Shown: piece by piece, positions 32,101-47,100 of the stretch
Layout of the letters: each line of letters begins with the position of its first letter
Position numbering within the stretch: the stretch's first letter is position 1
Assembly: GCA_948146395.1 (NCBI GenBank)
Contig: OX411543.1
Span: forward strand, 72,034,948 to 72,098,947
Length of the DNA stretch: 64,000 bases
Source: Fragum whitleyi
Lineage: Eukaryota; Mollusca; Bivalvia; Cardiida; Cardiidae
Direction: 5' to 3'
The notes under the pieces: model-generated
What the model saw: only the letters and a program-made list of their open reading frames with translations
The model's database searches: none
What the model was told of the DNA's origin: nothing
Made by a program: the position numbers and the translations under genes

Positions 32101-35100
32101 CAACATTCTGACCAAGTTTCATAAAGATTTGGAAATATTTGTGGCCTCTTAAAAGAAAATAGTCATTTAGGCCCCTTTTCCCGTGATATGAAATTAAATA
32201 GGGTTCATCCTTGTGACCTAGCCATTATTCTGATCATGTTTCATGAAAATTGAATTGTATTTGTGGCTTCTAGAGCGTAAACAAGAAAATTGTCATTAAG
32301 GCCCCTTTTCCCGTGATATGGCACGGATCCTTCCCAATTTCAATAGGGTCTATCTTTGTGACCTGGCCAACATTCTGACAAAATTTCATAAAGATTGGGC
32401 CATATTTGTGGTCTCTTGACAGTAAACAAAAAACTGTCAATAAGGCCCCTTTTCCCGTCATATGACATGGATCCTTCCCATTTTCATTAGGGATCAGCCT
32501 TGTGGCTTGGCCAACATTCTGACCAAGTTTCAAGATTGGGCCATATTTGTGGCCTCTAGAGTGTAAGCAAAAAAATTGTCATTAAGGCCCCTTTTCCCAT
32601 GATATGGCATGGATCTTTCCCATTTTCAAAAGGGTTCATCCTTGTGACCTGCCAAACATTCTGACTAAGTTTCATGAAGATTGGGTCATATTTGTGGCCT
32701 CTAGAGTGTAAACAAAAAAATTGTTATTAAGGCCCCTTTTCCCGTGATATGGCAGATCCTTCCCATTTTCAATAGGGATCATCCTTGTGACCTGGCAAAC
32801 ATTCTGACCAAATTTCATAAAGATTGGGCTATATTTGTGGCCTCTAGAGTGTAAACAAGAAAATTGTCATTAAGGCCCCTTTTCCCGTGATATGGCACGG
32901 ATCCTTCCCATTTTCAATAGGGATCATCCTTGTGACCTGGCAAACATTCTGACCAAATTTCATAAAGATTGGGCTATATTTGTGGCCTCTAGAGTGTAAA
33001 CAAGAAAATTGTCATTAAGGCCCCTTTTCCCGTGATATGGCACGGATCCTTCCCATTTTCAATAGGGTTAATCCTTGTGACCTGGCCAACATTCTGACCA
33101 AGTTTCATGAAGATTGGGCTATATTTGTGGCCTCTAGAGTGTAAACAAGAAAATTGTCATTAAGGCCACTTTTCCCATGATATGGCACGGATCCTTCCCA
33201 TTTTCAATAGGGTTCATCCTTGTAACCTGGCCAACATTCTGACCAAGTTTCATGAAGATTGGGCCATATTTGTGGCCTCTAGAGTGTAAACAAGAAAATT
33301 GTCATTATGGCCCCTTTTCCCGTGATATGGCACTGATCCTTCCCATTTTCAAAAGGGTACATCCTTGTGACCTGGCCAACATTCTGACCAAGTTTCATGA
33401 AGATTGGGCCATATTTTTGGCCTCTAGAGTGTAAACAAAAAAAATTGTCATTAAGGCCCCTTTTCCCGTGATATGGCACAGATCCATCCCATTTTCATTA
33501 GGGATCATCCTTGTGGCTTGGCCAACCTTCTGACCAAATTTCATAAAGATTGGGCCATATTTGTGGCCTCTAGAGTGTAAACAAGAAAATTGTCATTAAG
33601 GCCCCTTTTCCCGTGATATGGCATGGATCCTTCCCATTTTCAATAGGGTTAATCCTTGTGACCTGGCCAACATTCTGACCAAGTTTCATGAAGATTGGGC
33701 TATATTTGTGGCCTCTAGAGTGTAAACAAGAAAATTGTCATTAAGGCCCCTTTTCCCGTGATATGGCATGGATCCTTCCCATTTTCAATAGGGTTAATCC
33801 TTGTGACCTGGTCAACATTCTGACCAAGTTTCATGAAGATTGGGACATATTTGTGGCCTCTAGAGTGTAAACAAGAAAATTGTCATTATGGCCCCTTTTC
33901 CCGTGATATGGCACGGATCCTTCCAATTTTCAATAGGGTTCATCCTTGTAACCTGGCCAACATTCTGACCAAGTTTCATGAAGATTGGGCCATGTATGTG
34001 GCCTCTAGAGTGTAAACAAGAAAATTGTCATTATGGCCCCTTTTCCAGGGATATGGCACAGATCCTTCCAATTTTCAATAGGGTTCATCCTTGTAACCTG
34101 GCCAACATTCTGACCAAGTTTCATGAAGATTGGGCCATATTTGTGGCCTCTAGAGTGTAAACAAAAAAATTGTCATTAAGGCCCCTTTTCCCGTGATATG
34201 GCACAGATCCATCCCATTTTCATTAGGGATCATCCTTGTGGCTTGGCCAACCTTCTGACCAAATTTCATAAAGATTGGGCCATATTTGTGGCCTCTAGAG
34301 TGTAAACAAGAAAATTGTCATTAAGGCCCCTTTTCCCGTGATATGGCATGGATCCTTCCCATTTTCAATAGGGATCATCCTTGTGACCTGGCAAACATTC
34401 TGACCAAATTTCATAAAGATTGGGCTATATTTGTGGCCTCTAGAGTGTAAACAAGAAAATTGTCATTAAGGCCCCTTTTCCCGTGATATGGCACGGATCC
34501 TTCCCATTTTCAATAGGGATCATCCTTGTGACCTGGCAAACATTCTGACCAAATTTCATAAAGATTGGGCTATATTTGTGGCCTCTAGAGTGTAAACAAG
34601 AAAATTGTCATTAAGGCCCCTTTTCCCGTGATATGGCATGGATCCTTCCCATTTTCAATAGGGTTAATCCTTGTGACCTGGCCAACATTCTGACCAAGTT
34701 TCATGAAGATTGGGCTATATTTGTGGCCTCTAGAGTGTAAACAAGAAAATTGTCATTAAGGCCACTTTTCCCATGATATGGCACGGATCCTTCCCATTTT
34801 CAATAGGGTTCATCCTTGTAACCTGGCCAACATTCTGACCAAGTTTCATGAAGATTGGGCCATATTTGTGGCCTCTAGAGTGTAAACAAGAAAATTGTCA
34901 TTATGGCCCCTTTTCCCGTGATATGGCACTGATCCTTCCCATTTTCAAAAGGGTACATCCTTGTGACCTGGCCAACATTCTGACCAAGTTTCATGAAGAT
35001 TGGGCCATATTTTTGGCCTCTAGAGTGTAAACAAAAAAAATTGTCATTAAGGCCCCTTTTCCCGTGATATGGCACAGATCCATCCCATTTTCATTAGGGA

Positions 35101-38100
35101 TCATCCTTGTGGCTTGGCCAACCTTCTGACCAAATTTCATAAAGATTGGGCCATATTTGTGGCCTCTAGAGTGTAAACAAGAAAATTGTCATTAAGGCCC
35201 CTTTTCCCGTGATATGGCATGGATCCTTCCCATTTTCAATAGGGTTAATCCTTGTGACCTGGCCAACATTCTGACCAAGTTTCATGAAGATTGGGCTATA
35301 TTTGTGGCCTCTAGAGTGTAAACAAGAAAATTGTCATTAAGGCCCCTTTTCCCGTGATATGGCATGGATCCTTCCCATTTTCAATAGGGTTAATCCTTGT
35401 GACCTGGTCAACATTCTGACCAAGTTTCATGAAGATTGGGACATATTTGTGGCCTCTAGAGTGTAAACAAGAAAATTGTCATTATGGCCCCTTTTCCCGT
35501 GATATGGCACGGATCCTTCCAATTTTCAATAGGGTTCATCCTTGTAACCTGGCCAACATTCTGACCAAGTTTCATGAAGATTGGGCCATGTATGTGGCCT
35601 CTAGAGTGTAAACAAGAAAATTGTCATTATGGCCCCTTTACCAGGGATATGGCACAGATCCTTCCAATTTTCAATAGGGTTCATCCTTGTAACCTGGCCA
35701 ACATTCTGACCAAGTTTCATGAAGATTGGGCCATATTTGTGGCCTCTAGAGTGTAAACAAAAAAATTGTCATTAAGGCCCCTTTTCCCGTGATATGGCAC
35801 AGATCCATCCCATTTTCATTAGGGATCATCCTTGTGGCTTGGCCAACCTTCTGACCAAATTTCATAAAGATTGGGCCATATTTGTGGCCTCTAGAGTGTA
35901 AACAAGAAAATTGTCATTAAGGCCCCTTTTCCCGTGATATGGCATGGATCCTTCCCATTTTCAATAGGGTTAATCCTTGTGACCTGGCCAACATTCTGAC
36001 CAAGTTTCATGAAGATTGGGCTATATTTGTGGCCTCTAGAGTGTAAACAAGAAAATTTTCATTAAGGCCCCTTTTCCCGTGATATGGCACGGATCCTTCC
36101 CATTTTCAATAGGGTTAATCCTTGTGACCTGGTCAACATTCTGACCAAGTTTCATGAAGATTGGGACATATTTGTGGCCTCTAGAGTGTAAACAAGAAAA
36201 TTGTCATTATGGCCCCTTTTCCCGTGATATGGCACGGATCCTTCCAATTTTCAATAGGGTTCATCCTTGTAACCTGGCCAACATTCTGACCAAGTTTCAT
36301 GAAGATTGGGCCATATATGTGGCCTCTAGAGTGTAAACACTAAGATTGTTGACGCCGGACGACGGACAACAGACGACACACGACGGACATTCAATGATCA
36401 CAAAAGGTCACCTTGAGCACGATGTGCTCAGGTGAGCTAAAAACTTTAGAAAATGAAAACAAGAGGAATATGATGGTTCTAGATTGCTCACCTGAGTCTC
36501 TTTGACCTCTGAGACATCACATCAATTAAATACGTGTAGGTAGATGTCAACAAGAATGTTTTCAACAAAGATTAGATCATTTTTTTTTGTTTGTTTTTTG
36601 CAAAAAAGGATATATATGCCTTTACGCTGACCTTATTTGAACATAAGTGTATGTAATGAAACTAAAGGGAAAGAAATATAATCTTCATCTTGGCGCCTTG
36701 TCCTGTGAAATGGCAGGGATCGTTCCAATTTTCTAAAGGCTTCATCTTTGTGACCTTATACATATTCTGAACAAATATTCTAATAGTTTGGGCCACAATT
36801 CATGCCTCTCCAGAATAAAGAGGAATATTGCCCCTAAGGCCCTTTTATGACATGATATGACATGGATCCTTCCCATTTTAAAAAAGCTTTATCCTTGTGT
36901 CCTTATGAACATTCTGGCTAAGTTTCATTAAATTTGGGCCATGTTTGTGGCTTCTAGAGTGTAAACAAGAGAATTTCATGAAGGCCCCTTTTCCTGTGAT
37001 ATGGCATGGACTCTTCCCTTTTTCAATAGGGTTCATCTTTGTGACCTGACCAACATTCTGACCAATTTTCATGAAGATTAGATCATGTTTGTGGCCTTTA
37101 GAGTGTAAACACTTAAATTGTTGACGAATGACGACGCATGACACATACCCCACGACAGATGATGGACATTCAATCATCACAAAAGCTCACCTTGAGGATG
37201 ATGTGCTCAGGTGAGCTAAAAAAAAAATGGGATCTTACTGTTAAAATATGATGTAAAAATTCTTTTTTCAAACCCTTTCATATCAATAAATGATAATATG
37301 ATCACCAATTATGGTCAATGTCATGTGTAGAATAAAAAGGGTGATTGACCCCCTAAGGGTGATTCAGAGAGATAAACAATTCAGGGGTTAAGAATATACA
37401 ACTTTCCTTAACTAGGTCTTAATGATTTTATGGCCCTTATCTTAATTACCATGTCTATCTTATATTTATAGGTGTAATGCTCATGCCATAATCATGAGAG
37501 ATAGTGTATATAAACACTAGATCAATCAATGTTAATGAATTAGCTCTGTCAGTAGAGCACCAGACTTCAAACAAGATTAGTTTGTGAAACACAAATGCCC
37601 CTGTAACAGCATTATTTTTTTTCAAAATGTTGACCTTGGCAGATGATCTTGACCTTAAAGCATGACCTTGACCTTGAAACCTACAGATGTGCATCACTTA
37701 GATATTTCATCATGCCAATTATGAGAAAGGGTACCTATAATATACTTGAATAGACTGAACAATGAAAGTTTTTTGGTTATGTTTTCAAGACCTTGACCTT
37801 GACAGATGACATTGACCTTATCACATGACATTGACTTTGGTACCAGCAGTTGTGTATAATTGAGGTCTATCTTGATGCAAAATAAGAGCCTTGTATCTTG
37901 AATAGGCTTGAGATATTGGCAATGTTTAGTCTGGTTAAGTTTTTGAGTTATTTGACCTTAACAGATGACCTTGACCTTGTCACATGACCTTGACTTTGGT
38001 ACCAGCAGATGCATGTTATTGAGATCTATCATAATGCCAAATATGGGCCTTGTATCTTGAAAAGGCTTGAAGATATTGGCAATGTTTTTGAATTTTTTTT

Positions 38101-41100
38101 ACCTTGTCCACATTAGGTTGAAGTTTTTATTTCTTTCAATATTTATCCTAGAGGCTTCATATTTTACACAAACACTCATTAGGGTATAGGCTTTCATTTG
38201 TGACCAGCATCCATGTCAAAATGACCTTGAGACAGTGACCAAACCAAAAAACTTTAACCTGCTTATATTTTCTGAATGCTTTTACCTAAGGACATCATTT
38301 CTTTATTAACACACTCACTAGGTAATAGGCTTTCTCCAGAGACCAAGCTCCTTCATAATTTGACATTGACCTTATATGGACTTAGGGAAAACTTTAACCA
38401 AAAAACTTTAACCAAAAACATTTTAACCAAAAAACTTTCACTGTGCTTATATTTTCTGAATACTGTCACCTGAGAACATCATTCCTTCATATACACACTC
38501 ACTAGGTAACATGCTTTCACCAGGGATCAAGGCCTTGACCATTTGACCTTGACCTGAATCTTTTATGGACTTGGAATAACTTAACCAAAAAACTTAACCT
38601 TGACTATTCAGAAAATATGAGCAGGGTTGAAGTTTCTTGGTAAAAGTTTCTTTGAAAGGGTCAAGGTCACTGTCTCAAAGTCATTTTAAAAACCCATTGT
38701 TTCTTATTGTTTCACACACAAGTACTGGACCGATACATTTTATCGGAGCCATCAACTAACACCACTTAGGCGTACTACATATCATACACCCATTAGTCAC
38801 AGAGACAAATTAATCAACTAGCTTTTGTCAAATGTCACATAAAGCTTAATTGCAGATCCCAGATTCAAACTAGCGATCCTAGGATTGACAGCTGAATTTG
38901 TTACTGCTGAGCTCATCAGTATGTACAAGTCAATCTTATTTAAGGTAGTAGACCCTTAATAGTTTTGCAATATTTCAGAACACATGATCTTACACAATTT
39001 TCACTGAGGTTTCCTAATGAAAATCATTAGTAATTTTGTACCTTTGTAAACACTGACACACTGCATAACTATTACAGCTCCACTTTCTTAAGGCAATGTA
39101 ATGCACTGGCATTCAGATGAAAATCCTACTTGACTTTTCTTATTTTACTTCATGGCTATCTGAACAGTGGGACTCATGAATAATCTAATTATTGCCTAAA
39201 GATTTCATGAAACAGGTAACTAAAAAAAATATATATATATATTGTAAATCCAAATATCAGATGATGAGGGAAAAATAAGAGATTACAAAAGATTAATTTA
39301 GATATTTGAATTATGGGTATTTTTATTGATATAAATTTATAACTGATTTTTGTTAATTGGCCTTTTATTTTAGTAAAAGGGTGTTAATTGGGGGACCATG
39401 TGTCCATCTGGTAACAACCAATGAGGTGGGTGACTATAGAGAGGTTGGTTGGTGGAAAACCCTTTCTCCAGCTGCTGTTTTTTTTTTAATTCTATATCTT
39501 ATTTTTTCTGATTTTGTTGATTGACCTTATTGATATGCTCATTAAAATTAAAAGAGCTTATCGTATTATCACATTTTAAACACCTCTTTGATTATACTGT
39601 AGATTTTAACTACAAATGATGGATTGTTAGAATGGGGTTTGAATGCTGATAACATTTTTCATTCATAATTCAGTAACAAGGAACTTCTATTATTTCTAAC
39701 AACATAAAACTCCTGCTACATATTTTCTTAGCCTCCAGCAAAAAAAAAAGAGATGAAAACAAAAACAAACCAATAAACAATCACATCAAAGCAACCAGCT
39801 TTTTTGGTTTTCAGATTAGACCATAATTTTACTAACTGTAATAAATTGAAGAGAGAGAAAAAAATAAGAGCTAGATGATTAAAGGGCCAAAGATAATGAT
39901 ATTACAATTTAAATCTTGACTTTTTTCCTACAAACTCCTTTGGCCCAAATTAAAAGAGGCTGCAGGAGAAAAAAAGGGTAAAACTTGAAATGATGCTATA
40001 ATTGGGACAATGTTGTGGGAAAAGGATAAATTGATTGTCACTTTCAAAAGTTATTTTCCACAATTATTATCACCTCATCTCTATCATGAAATTACCGCAC
40101 CCTACCTAGGATTGTACAGAAAGGGGTTAATTGATATTGGTATTTTCTTTAGGTTTTCCTTTTTTTACTATTTTCACATAATTTTGAATAAAAAAAAATC
40201 AAAGTTTGAATGGTGTGCATGCATGCTGAAATGAGGATTATATTTTTGAAAATTTTCTGGTGCAAGATTTCAACAAACATTTTAAAATTTTGGGGTGTAA
40301 TGCTAAATGGTGCTTATTTTGGAACAAAGGGATTTGCAGTTATAAGGTTACAGATGGGGATATTGTTATTAAAATAATCCAAGGGCTCCTGATTGGTTTA
40401 CCCATTTTGATTGACTGTTGGTTGTGCAATATTCATCCTTGATTGACCATTCAGACATAGCCAATTGGGTAATGTAATCTGATTGGTCCAGATATTATCA
40501 ATGACTGTTTATTGGATAGACCTTTTAAAGATCATAAAGAATGTTGTATATTCTGGTCCTCAACTGATAAGCTAATTGTTATATCTCTTTCATACCCTAG
40601 GGGATAACAATTTTAGCAATACCATACAGTTTCAATTAATTATTGATCAACATTATCCAATACATAAGCACCAATAATAAATAATTGGTGAATATAAAAA
40701 ATGATAATAATTTATGCATGCATAGATTATTAAAATAATATATTTTTAAGAGCGTTTTACAACCTCAAAGCATTGTTATTAAATTCAACAAAGCAAACAA
40801 TAAAAATGTATTTGCTTCAGGATTTCATCATACATTAGATTATAAAGTGCAGCATATATTTCTCATGATATTCATAGCAGGACCCTTCTTTATGCAATTT
40901 TTTGAGAATGTTTGTACTACATTCCTCCTTTCTGTATAGACATTATATTATACAGCTTGATCCTAGCCTACAAGACTAAGATACTGGTTGGATGAGATAA
41001 TATTGAAATACAGATAATGTATTCTGGAAGAATCCTTCGGGTAAAACATATTTCAGTGAACCCTACCTAATACTGCACCAGCAGCAGATCCAGGACACAT

Positions 41101-44100
41101 GGGTACAGGCCCGGGACCGCAATACAAATAGGGGTTGGGGGTAAGGGGTGATGAATCCTGCGTTCAGGAGCACAAAACGGTGCAAAGAGTTTTGCAATTT
41201 TGTCCTGATTTTCACGTACACTGAGTGCACATTTTTTTCATCTTGAAGGCAGGGCTAGTGTTTTGACTGAATTTCTGAATGAAAATTGTTAAAGTAGGTT
41301 TATAATAGAGGGGGTGTCACAAATCTCTCAACCAAGTGTTGTTTGGTGAAATGTCTGTTCTCTGCATTTACCATGGAAACATGTATTCTGTATGAGTGTA
41401 GAACAAAATCCCTCCCAGACATAATTCCCGAACATAAGCCCTTCCAGATAAAAGCCCTCCCAAACAAAAGCCCTCCCCTATAAAGTAAACATAAGAATGA
41501 CAGACTTGCATGTTAAACATTGTAGGACAAGATAAAAAAGATAAATATACATTTTTTACCATGTTGAATAATCCTCAAAAAACAGCATTTTAACCTTGTT
41601 ATAATTTTGACTTAATTGGCATCACTATTTTTTTTTCAATAAATGAATGGTTTATTCCCACTTCGTCTAATCCCATTTCGTCTACACTATAAAAATATCA
41701 GTTTAGACCAAAAATTCCCATTTGGTCTAAAACTTTTTGACACCTTATTGTATCAATTTCCCATTTCGTCTACAAAATGGTTTTTGGCATGTAATGAGTG
41801 TCATAGAGGTGTTACTGTCATATAGGTGTTATATACAGCTTTCCCACACACACAGACACACATACACCCAAAGTTATTTATTGTTAATAAAAAAAGAAAT
41901 CAATTTATAATTCTGACTTATTCTCTTTTTAAGGAATAAAAGTCAGTGTTATTTTTAATAAATCATGAAAATATTTTATCTTGTTCTTATAATTTTATAT
42001 CAGAAAATTAGTTGAAAGCATTTTTCAAATCATTTCTGATATGAATTAAAACCTATTGTTAAAGTTAAATTTTTATGATATAATCAGAAATTATACAAAT
42101 TAACAATTATAATTATATATATTATACAGACTAATAAATAATTCAACTTTTAGACCAAATGGGAATTTATCAAAATATGGGTTTTAGACCAAATGGGAAT
42201 TTGACTTTTAGACCAAATGGGATTAGATGAAGTGGGAACAACCCAAATGAATAAACCCCACATCACTGAAAAAATATGTGAAAAAAGATGTTGTTTCCAA
42301 CATTCTGATTTATCCTTTTCGTCCTATTTTTTGAATAATTGTCGTATTCAAACACATTTGAACATTCCTATTCTGTTTGTTGTATTTCTGTAGGCATATT
42401 GTTTCAATTTATGTGGCATATTTAACAGTTTCACAGACCATTTCTTAGCAAAGGTGTTGAGAAGGTAATTATGACACCATTATAAGACTAAAATAAATGT
42501 TTACAATAACAATATTTATTCATATAACTAATCAATAATACATAATCTAGTTGGTTTACATGATAATGATAATACTGGGGGGGGGGAGGGGGATTATGGC
42601 CATACCCTAATCCGTATCATGTTCTTATAATAGAAAATTACATGTATTTATTCATCAGTTAACCTACATTCAAAACTAGCATGAGAATTACTGAATCTGA
42701 GTAACACCTATTTTATAATCATTGCAAAGTTTATTTGGTGTCAACAGTCAACAACTATGGATTGTATATTTCTATGACACTTGTCCATTTGTTTATTTGA
42801 AAATTATGAATCATCTTTCATGTCAACATAAACATGGCATTCTAAGGACATAATCAGGACTGAGCTAAAATTATATTCAGGACTGTGCTAAATCATGTTT
42901 ATTTTAATGAAGAACATTTTCTTTATTACACCACAAGACTAGGTCACTAAGACTCAAGCTTTTTTTTTCAGACCCTCTGGTTAATATTCTGGATGTTTAT
43001 GGATTTTCGGATTAAGGGATCATATCATTTTACACTAAAACATTCAAATTAAGGTAAGAAAATATAAGCAATGATTTGGCCAGCCTTTTTTCTCAAATCA
43101 GTCAGCTAAATATTCTTCTTATTTGCTTAAGAATTAACTGCAGAATTTGGTCAGCAGTTATGATAATGGTCAGCAAAATGTGGTAAGCTTTTTCTCTCAA
43201 ACAAGTCAGTTTATTGTTCAATAATGGTCAGCAGAAAGAGGTCAGCAGTTTAAATCTATACTGACCAGCAAGATTTGGTTATCTATTTTTCCTTTACTGG
43301 TCAGCTAAATATTCCCATTATTTATTCAATAATGGTCAGCAGAATGTGGTCAGCAGATTAAATTTTTAATGGTCAGCAATTTTTGTCATATCAGTCAGCA
43401 GAAATATTGTCTTTATGTGTGTAACAATGGTCAGCAAATGTGGTCAGCAGTTTAAATCTATACTGGTCGGCAAGATTTGTTCAGCTTTTTATCTCAAACT
43501 AGTCAACTGAGAATTCAAGTAAATTGTCCAATAATGGTCAGCAGAATGTGGTCAGCAGTTTAAATCTTTGCTGGTCAGCAAGATTTTTTCAGCTATATTT
43601 CTCATATAGGTCAGCAGAAATATTGTCTATATCTGTGAAATAATGGTCAGCAAAATGTGGTCAGCAGTTTAAATCTATTCTGGTCAGCAAGATTTGGCCA
43701 GCTCTTTTTCTAAACTAAGAATTCAAATTAAATGTCCAATTACGGTCAGCAGATTGTGGTCAGCAGTTTAAATCTTTGCTGGTCAGCTGGATTTGTACAG
43801 CTATTTTTATCTTATAGGTCAGCAGAAATATTTTCTTCATTTGTATAATGGTCAGCAAAATTTGGTCAGCTTTTTTCTCATATAGGTCAGCTGAAATATT
43901 TCTTTATTTGTATAATATGGTTCAACTGAATGTGGTTGATAATTTTAATTGATATTGGTCAGCAAGATTTGGTCAGCTATTTTTCTCAAACCTGTCAGTT
44001 TAATATTCTCATTATTTGTTCAATTATGGTCAGCAGAATGTGGTCAGCAGTTTTAAAAAATTATACTGGTCAGCAAGATCTGGTCAGCTAGTTTTCCTTT

Positions 44101-47100
44101 AACGGACAGCTTAATATTCCTTTTATTTGTTCAATAATGGTCAGCAGAATGTGGTCAGCAGTTTAAATCTTTGGTCAGCAAGATCTGGTCAGCTTTTTTC
44201 CCTTTACCGGTCAGCTTAATATTCCCTTTATTTGTTCAATAATGGTCAGCAGAATTTGGTCAGCAGTTTAAATCTTTACTGGTCAGCAAGATTTGGTCAG
44301 CAATTTTTCTCATATAGGTCAGTAGGAATATTGTCTTTATCTATGAAATAATGGTCAGCAAAATGTGGTCAGCAGTTTAAATCTATTCTGGTCAGCAAGA
44401 ATTGGTCAGCTCTTTTTCTCAACTAAGAATTCAAATTAATTGTCCAATTACGGTCAGCAGAATGTGGTCAGCAGTTTAAATCTTTGCTGGTCAGCTAGAT
44501 TTGTACAGCTATTTTTTATCTTATGGGTCAGCAGAAATATTTTCTTCATTTGTATAATGGTCAGCAAAATTTGGTCAGCTTTTTTCTCATATAGGTCAGC
44601 AGAAATATTTCTTTATTTGTATAATATGGTTCAACTGAATGTGGTTGATAATTTTAATTGATATTGGTCAGCAAGATTTGGTCAGCTATTTTTCTCAAAC
44701 CTGTCAGTTTAATATTCTCATTATTTGTTCAATAATGATCAGAATGTGGTCAGCAGTTTAAATCTATACTGGTCAGCAAGATGTGGACAGCCTTTTTTCT
44801 TTTACCGGTCAGCTTAATATTCCCTTTATTTGTTCAATAATGGTCAGCAGAATGTGGTCAGCAGTTTGAATCTATACTGGTCAACAAGATTTGATCAGTT
44901 TTTTCTTCTTTATCGGTTAGCTTTATATTCCTATTATTTGTTCAATAATGCTAAGCAGAATGTGATCAGCTGTTTAAATCTATACTGGCCAGCAAGATTT
45001 GACAGAAATTTGTGTGATAATTTTCTCATACTGGCCAGCTTTATATTCTCATCTTTAGTTGACTTAAGGTCAGCAGAATGCGGTCAGTAGTTTTAATCTA
45101 TACTGTGCAGCAGGATTCGGTCAGCTATTTGTCAAAATGTCAGCAGAAATATTGCCTATATTTGTATAAAAATGGTGGGCAAAATGTGGTCAGCACTTTA
45201 AATCTACACTTGTCAGCAAGATTTGGTCAGCTTTTTTAGCTCACCTGAGCACATCGTGCTCAAGGTGAGCTTTTGTGATCATTGAATGTCCGTCGTCCGT
45301 CGTGCGTCAACAATCTTAGTGTTTACACTCTAGAGGCCACAAATATGGCCCAATCTTCATGAAACTTGGTCAGATTGTTGGCCAGGTCACAAGGATGAAC
45401 CCTATTGAAAATGGTAAGGATCCATGCCATATCAAGGGAAAAGGGGCCTTAAAGACAATTTTCTTGTTTACACTCTAGAGGCCACAAATATGGCCCAATC
45501 TTCATGAAACTTGGTCAGAGTGTTCCCAAGGTCACAAGGATGAACCCTATTGAAAATCGGATGAATCCATGCCATATCACGGGAAAAGGGGCCTTATTGA
45601 CAAATTTCTTGTTTACGCTCTAGAGGCCACAAATATGGCCCAATCTTAATGAAACTTGGTCAGAATGTAGGCCAGGTCACAAGGATGAACCTTATTGAAA
45701 ATGGGAAGGATCCATGCCATATCACGGGAAAAGGGGCCTTATTGACAAATTTCTTGTTTACGCTCTAGAGGCCACAAATATGGCCCAATCTTCATGAAAC
45801 TTGGTCAGAATGTAGGCCAAATCACAAGGATGAACCCTATTGAAAATCGGAGGGATCCATGCCATATCACAGGAAAAGGGGCCTTATTGACAAATTTCTT
45901 GTTTATGCTCAAGAGGCCACAAATGTAGCCAAAACTTCATGAAACTTGGTCAGAATGTCGGCCAGGTCACAAGGATAAACCCTTTCGCAAATGGGAAGGA
46001 TCCATGTCATATCACGGGAAAAGGGGCCTTATGACAATTTTCTTGTAAACACTCTAGAGGCCACAAATATGGTCCTATCTTCATGAAACTTATTCAGAAT
46101 GTAGGCCAGGTCACAAGGATGAATGTATTGAAAATGGGGAGGATCCATGCAAAATCAAGGGAAAAAGGGGCCTTATTAACAAATTTCTTGTTTATGCTCA
46201 AGAGGCCACAAATATGATCCAATCTTCATGAAACTTGGTCAGAATGTTGATTATGTCACAAGGATGAACCCTATTTAAAATGGGATGGATCCATGCCATA
46301 TTACAGGAAAAGGGGTCTTAATGATTGTTCTCATGTTACACTCTAGAGGCCAGCCATTTTTTGGTCCAAACTTAATGAAAGTTGTTTTTTATTATCTTCT
46401 TTATGATATCTGCCTATTTAATTGCTGTGACATCCCAGTGGTCAAAAAGAATCAGGTGAGCGATCTAGGACCATCATGGTCCTCTTGTTTTCTAAAACCA
46501 GTCGACTAAATATACTCATTATAAGTCCAATAATGGTCATAAGAATGTGATTAGCAGTTTAAAATTATACTGGTCAGCAAGACTTAGTCAGTTTTTTTTC
46601 TCTTATGGTCAGCAGAATATTATCTATATTTGAATAATAATGGTCAGCAAAATATGGTCAGCAGTTCAAATCTATACTGGTCAGCGAGGTTTGGTCGGCT
46701 TTATTTCATACAGGTCAGCAGAATATTTCTATATCTGTATAATATTCTTCAACAGAATGTGGTCAGCAGTTTTTATCAATACTGGTCAGCAATATTTGGC
46801 CAGCTATTTTTCTCAAACAAGTCAGCTTACTGTTCAACTTATTTTTTTAATAATGGTCAGTAGAATGTGGTCAGCTTAAATTTATACTGGCCAGCAATAT
46901 GTGGTCAGCTTTTTATCAATGATTTCATAAGAATGTGGTCAGCAGGTTAAACCTTAACTGGTCAGCAAGATTTGGTCAGCTATTTTTCCTTTATTGGTAA
47001 GCAGAAATAATGTCATAATTAGTTAAATAACAGACAGCAGAATGTTGTCTGCCATTCATTTTTACTGGTCAAAAGATTCAATGTAGAAATGAATTGAGAC

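Noticed and set aside
33252..36336. Series of 60-66-codon frames repeating every 145 bp or 1,596 bp
   Set aside because: Reading frames generated by the satellite monomers on both strands; they recur in register and have no relation to a protein family.
37530..37570. tRNA-like TTAGCTCTGTCAGTAGAGCA
   Set aside because: Only an A-box-like half is present; no B box at proper distance, so not called as a SINE or tRNA.
44440..46879. 73-86-codon frames in the GGTCAGC array
   Set aside because: Repeat-derived frames (recurring GQQNVVSSLN-like words) with no family resemblance.
43070..47070. CRISPR-like array of short repeats
   Set aside because: The genome is eukaryotic, the 'spacers' are themselves repeated, and motif spacing is irregular; this is a satellite made of GGTCAGC motifs.
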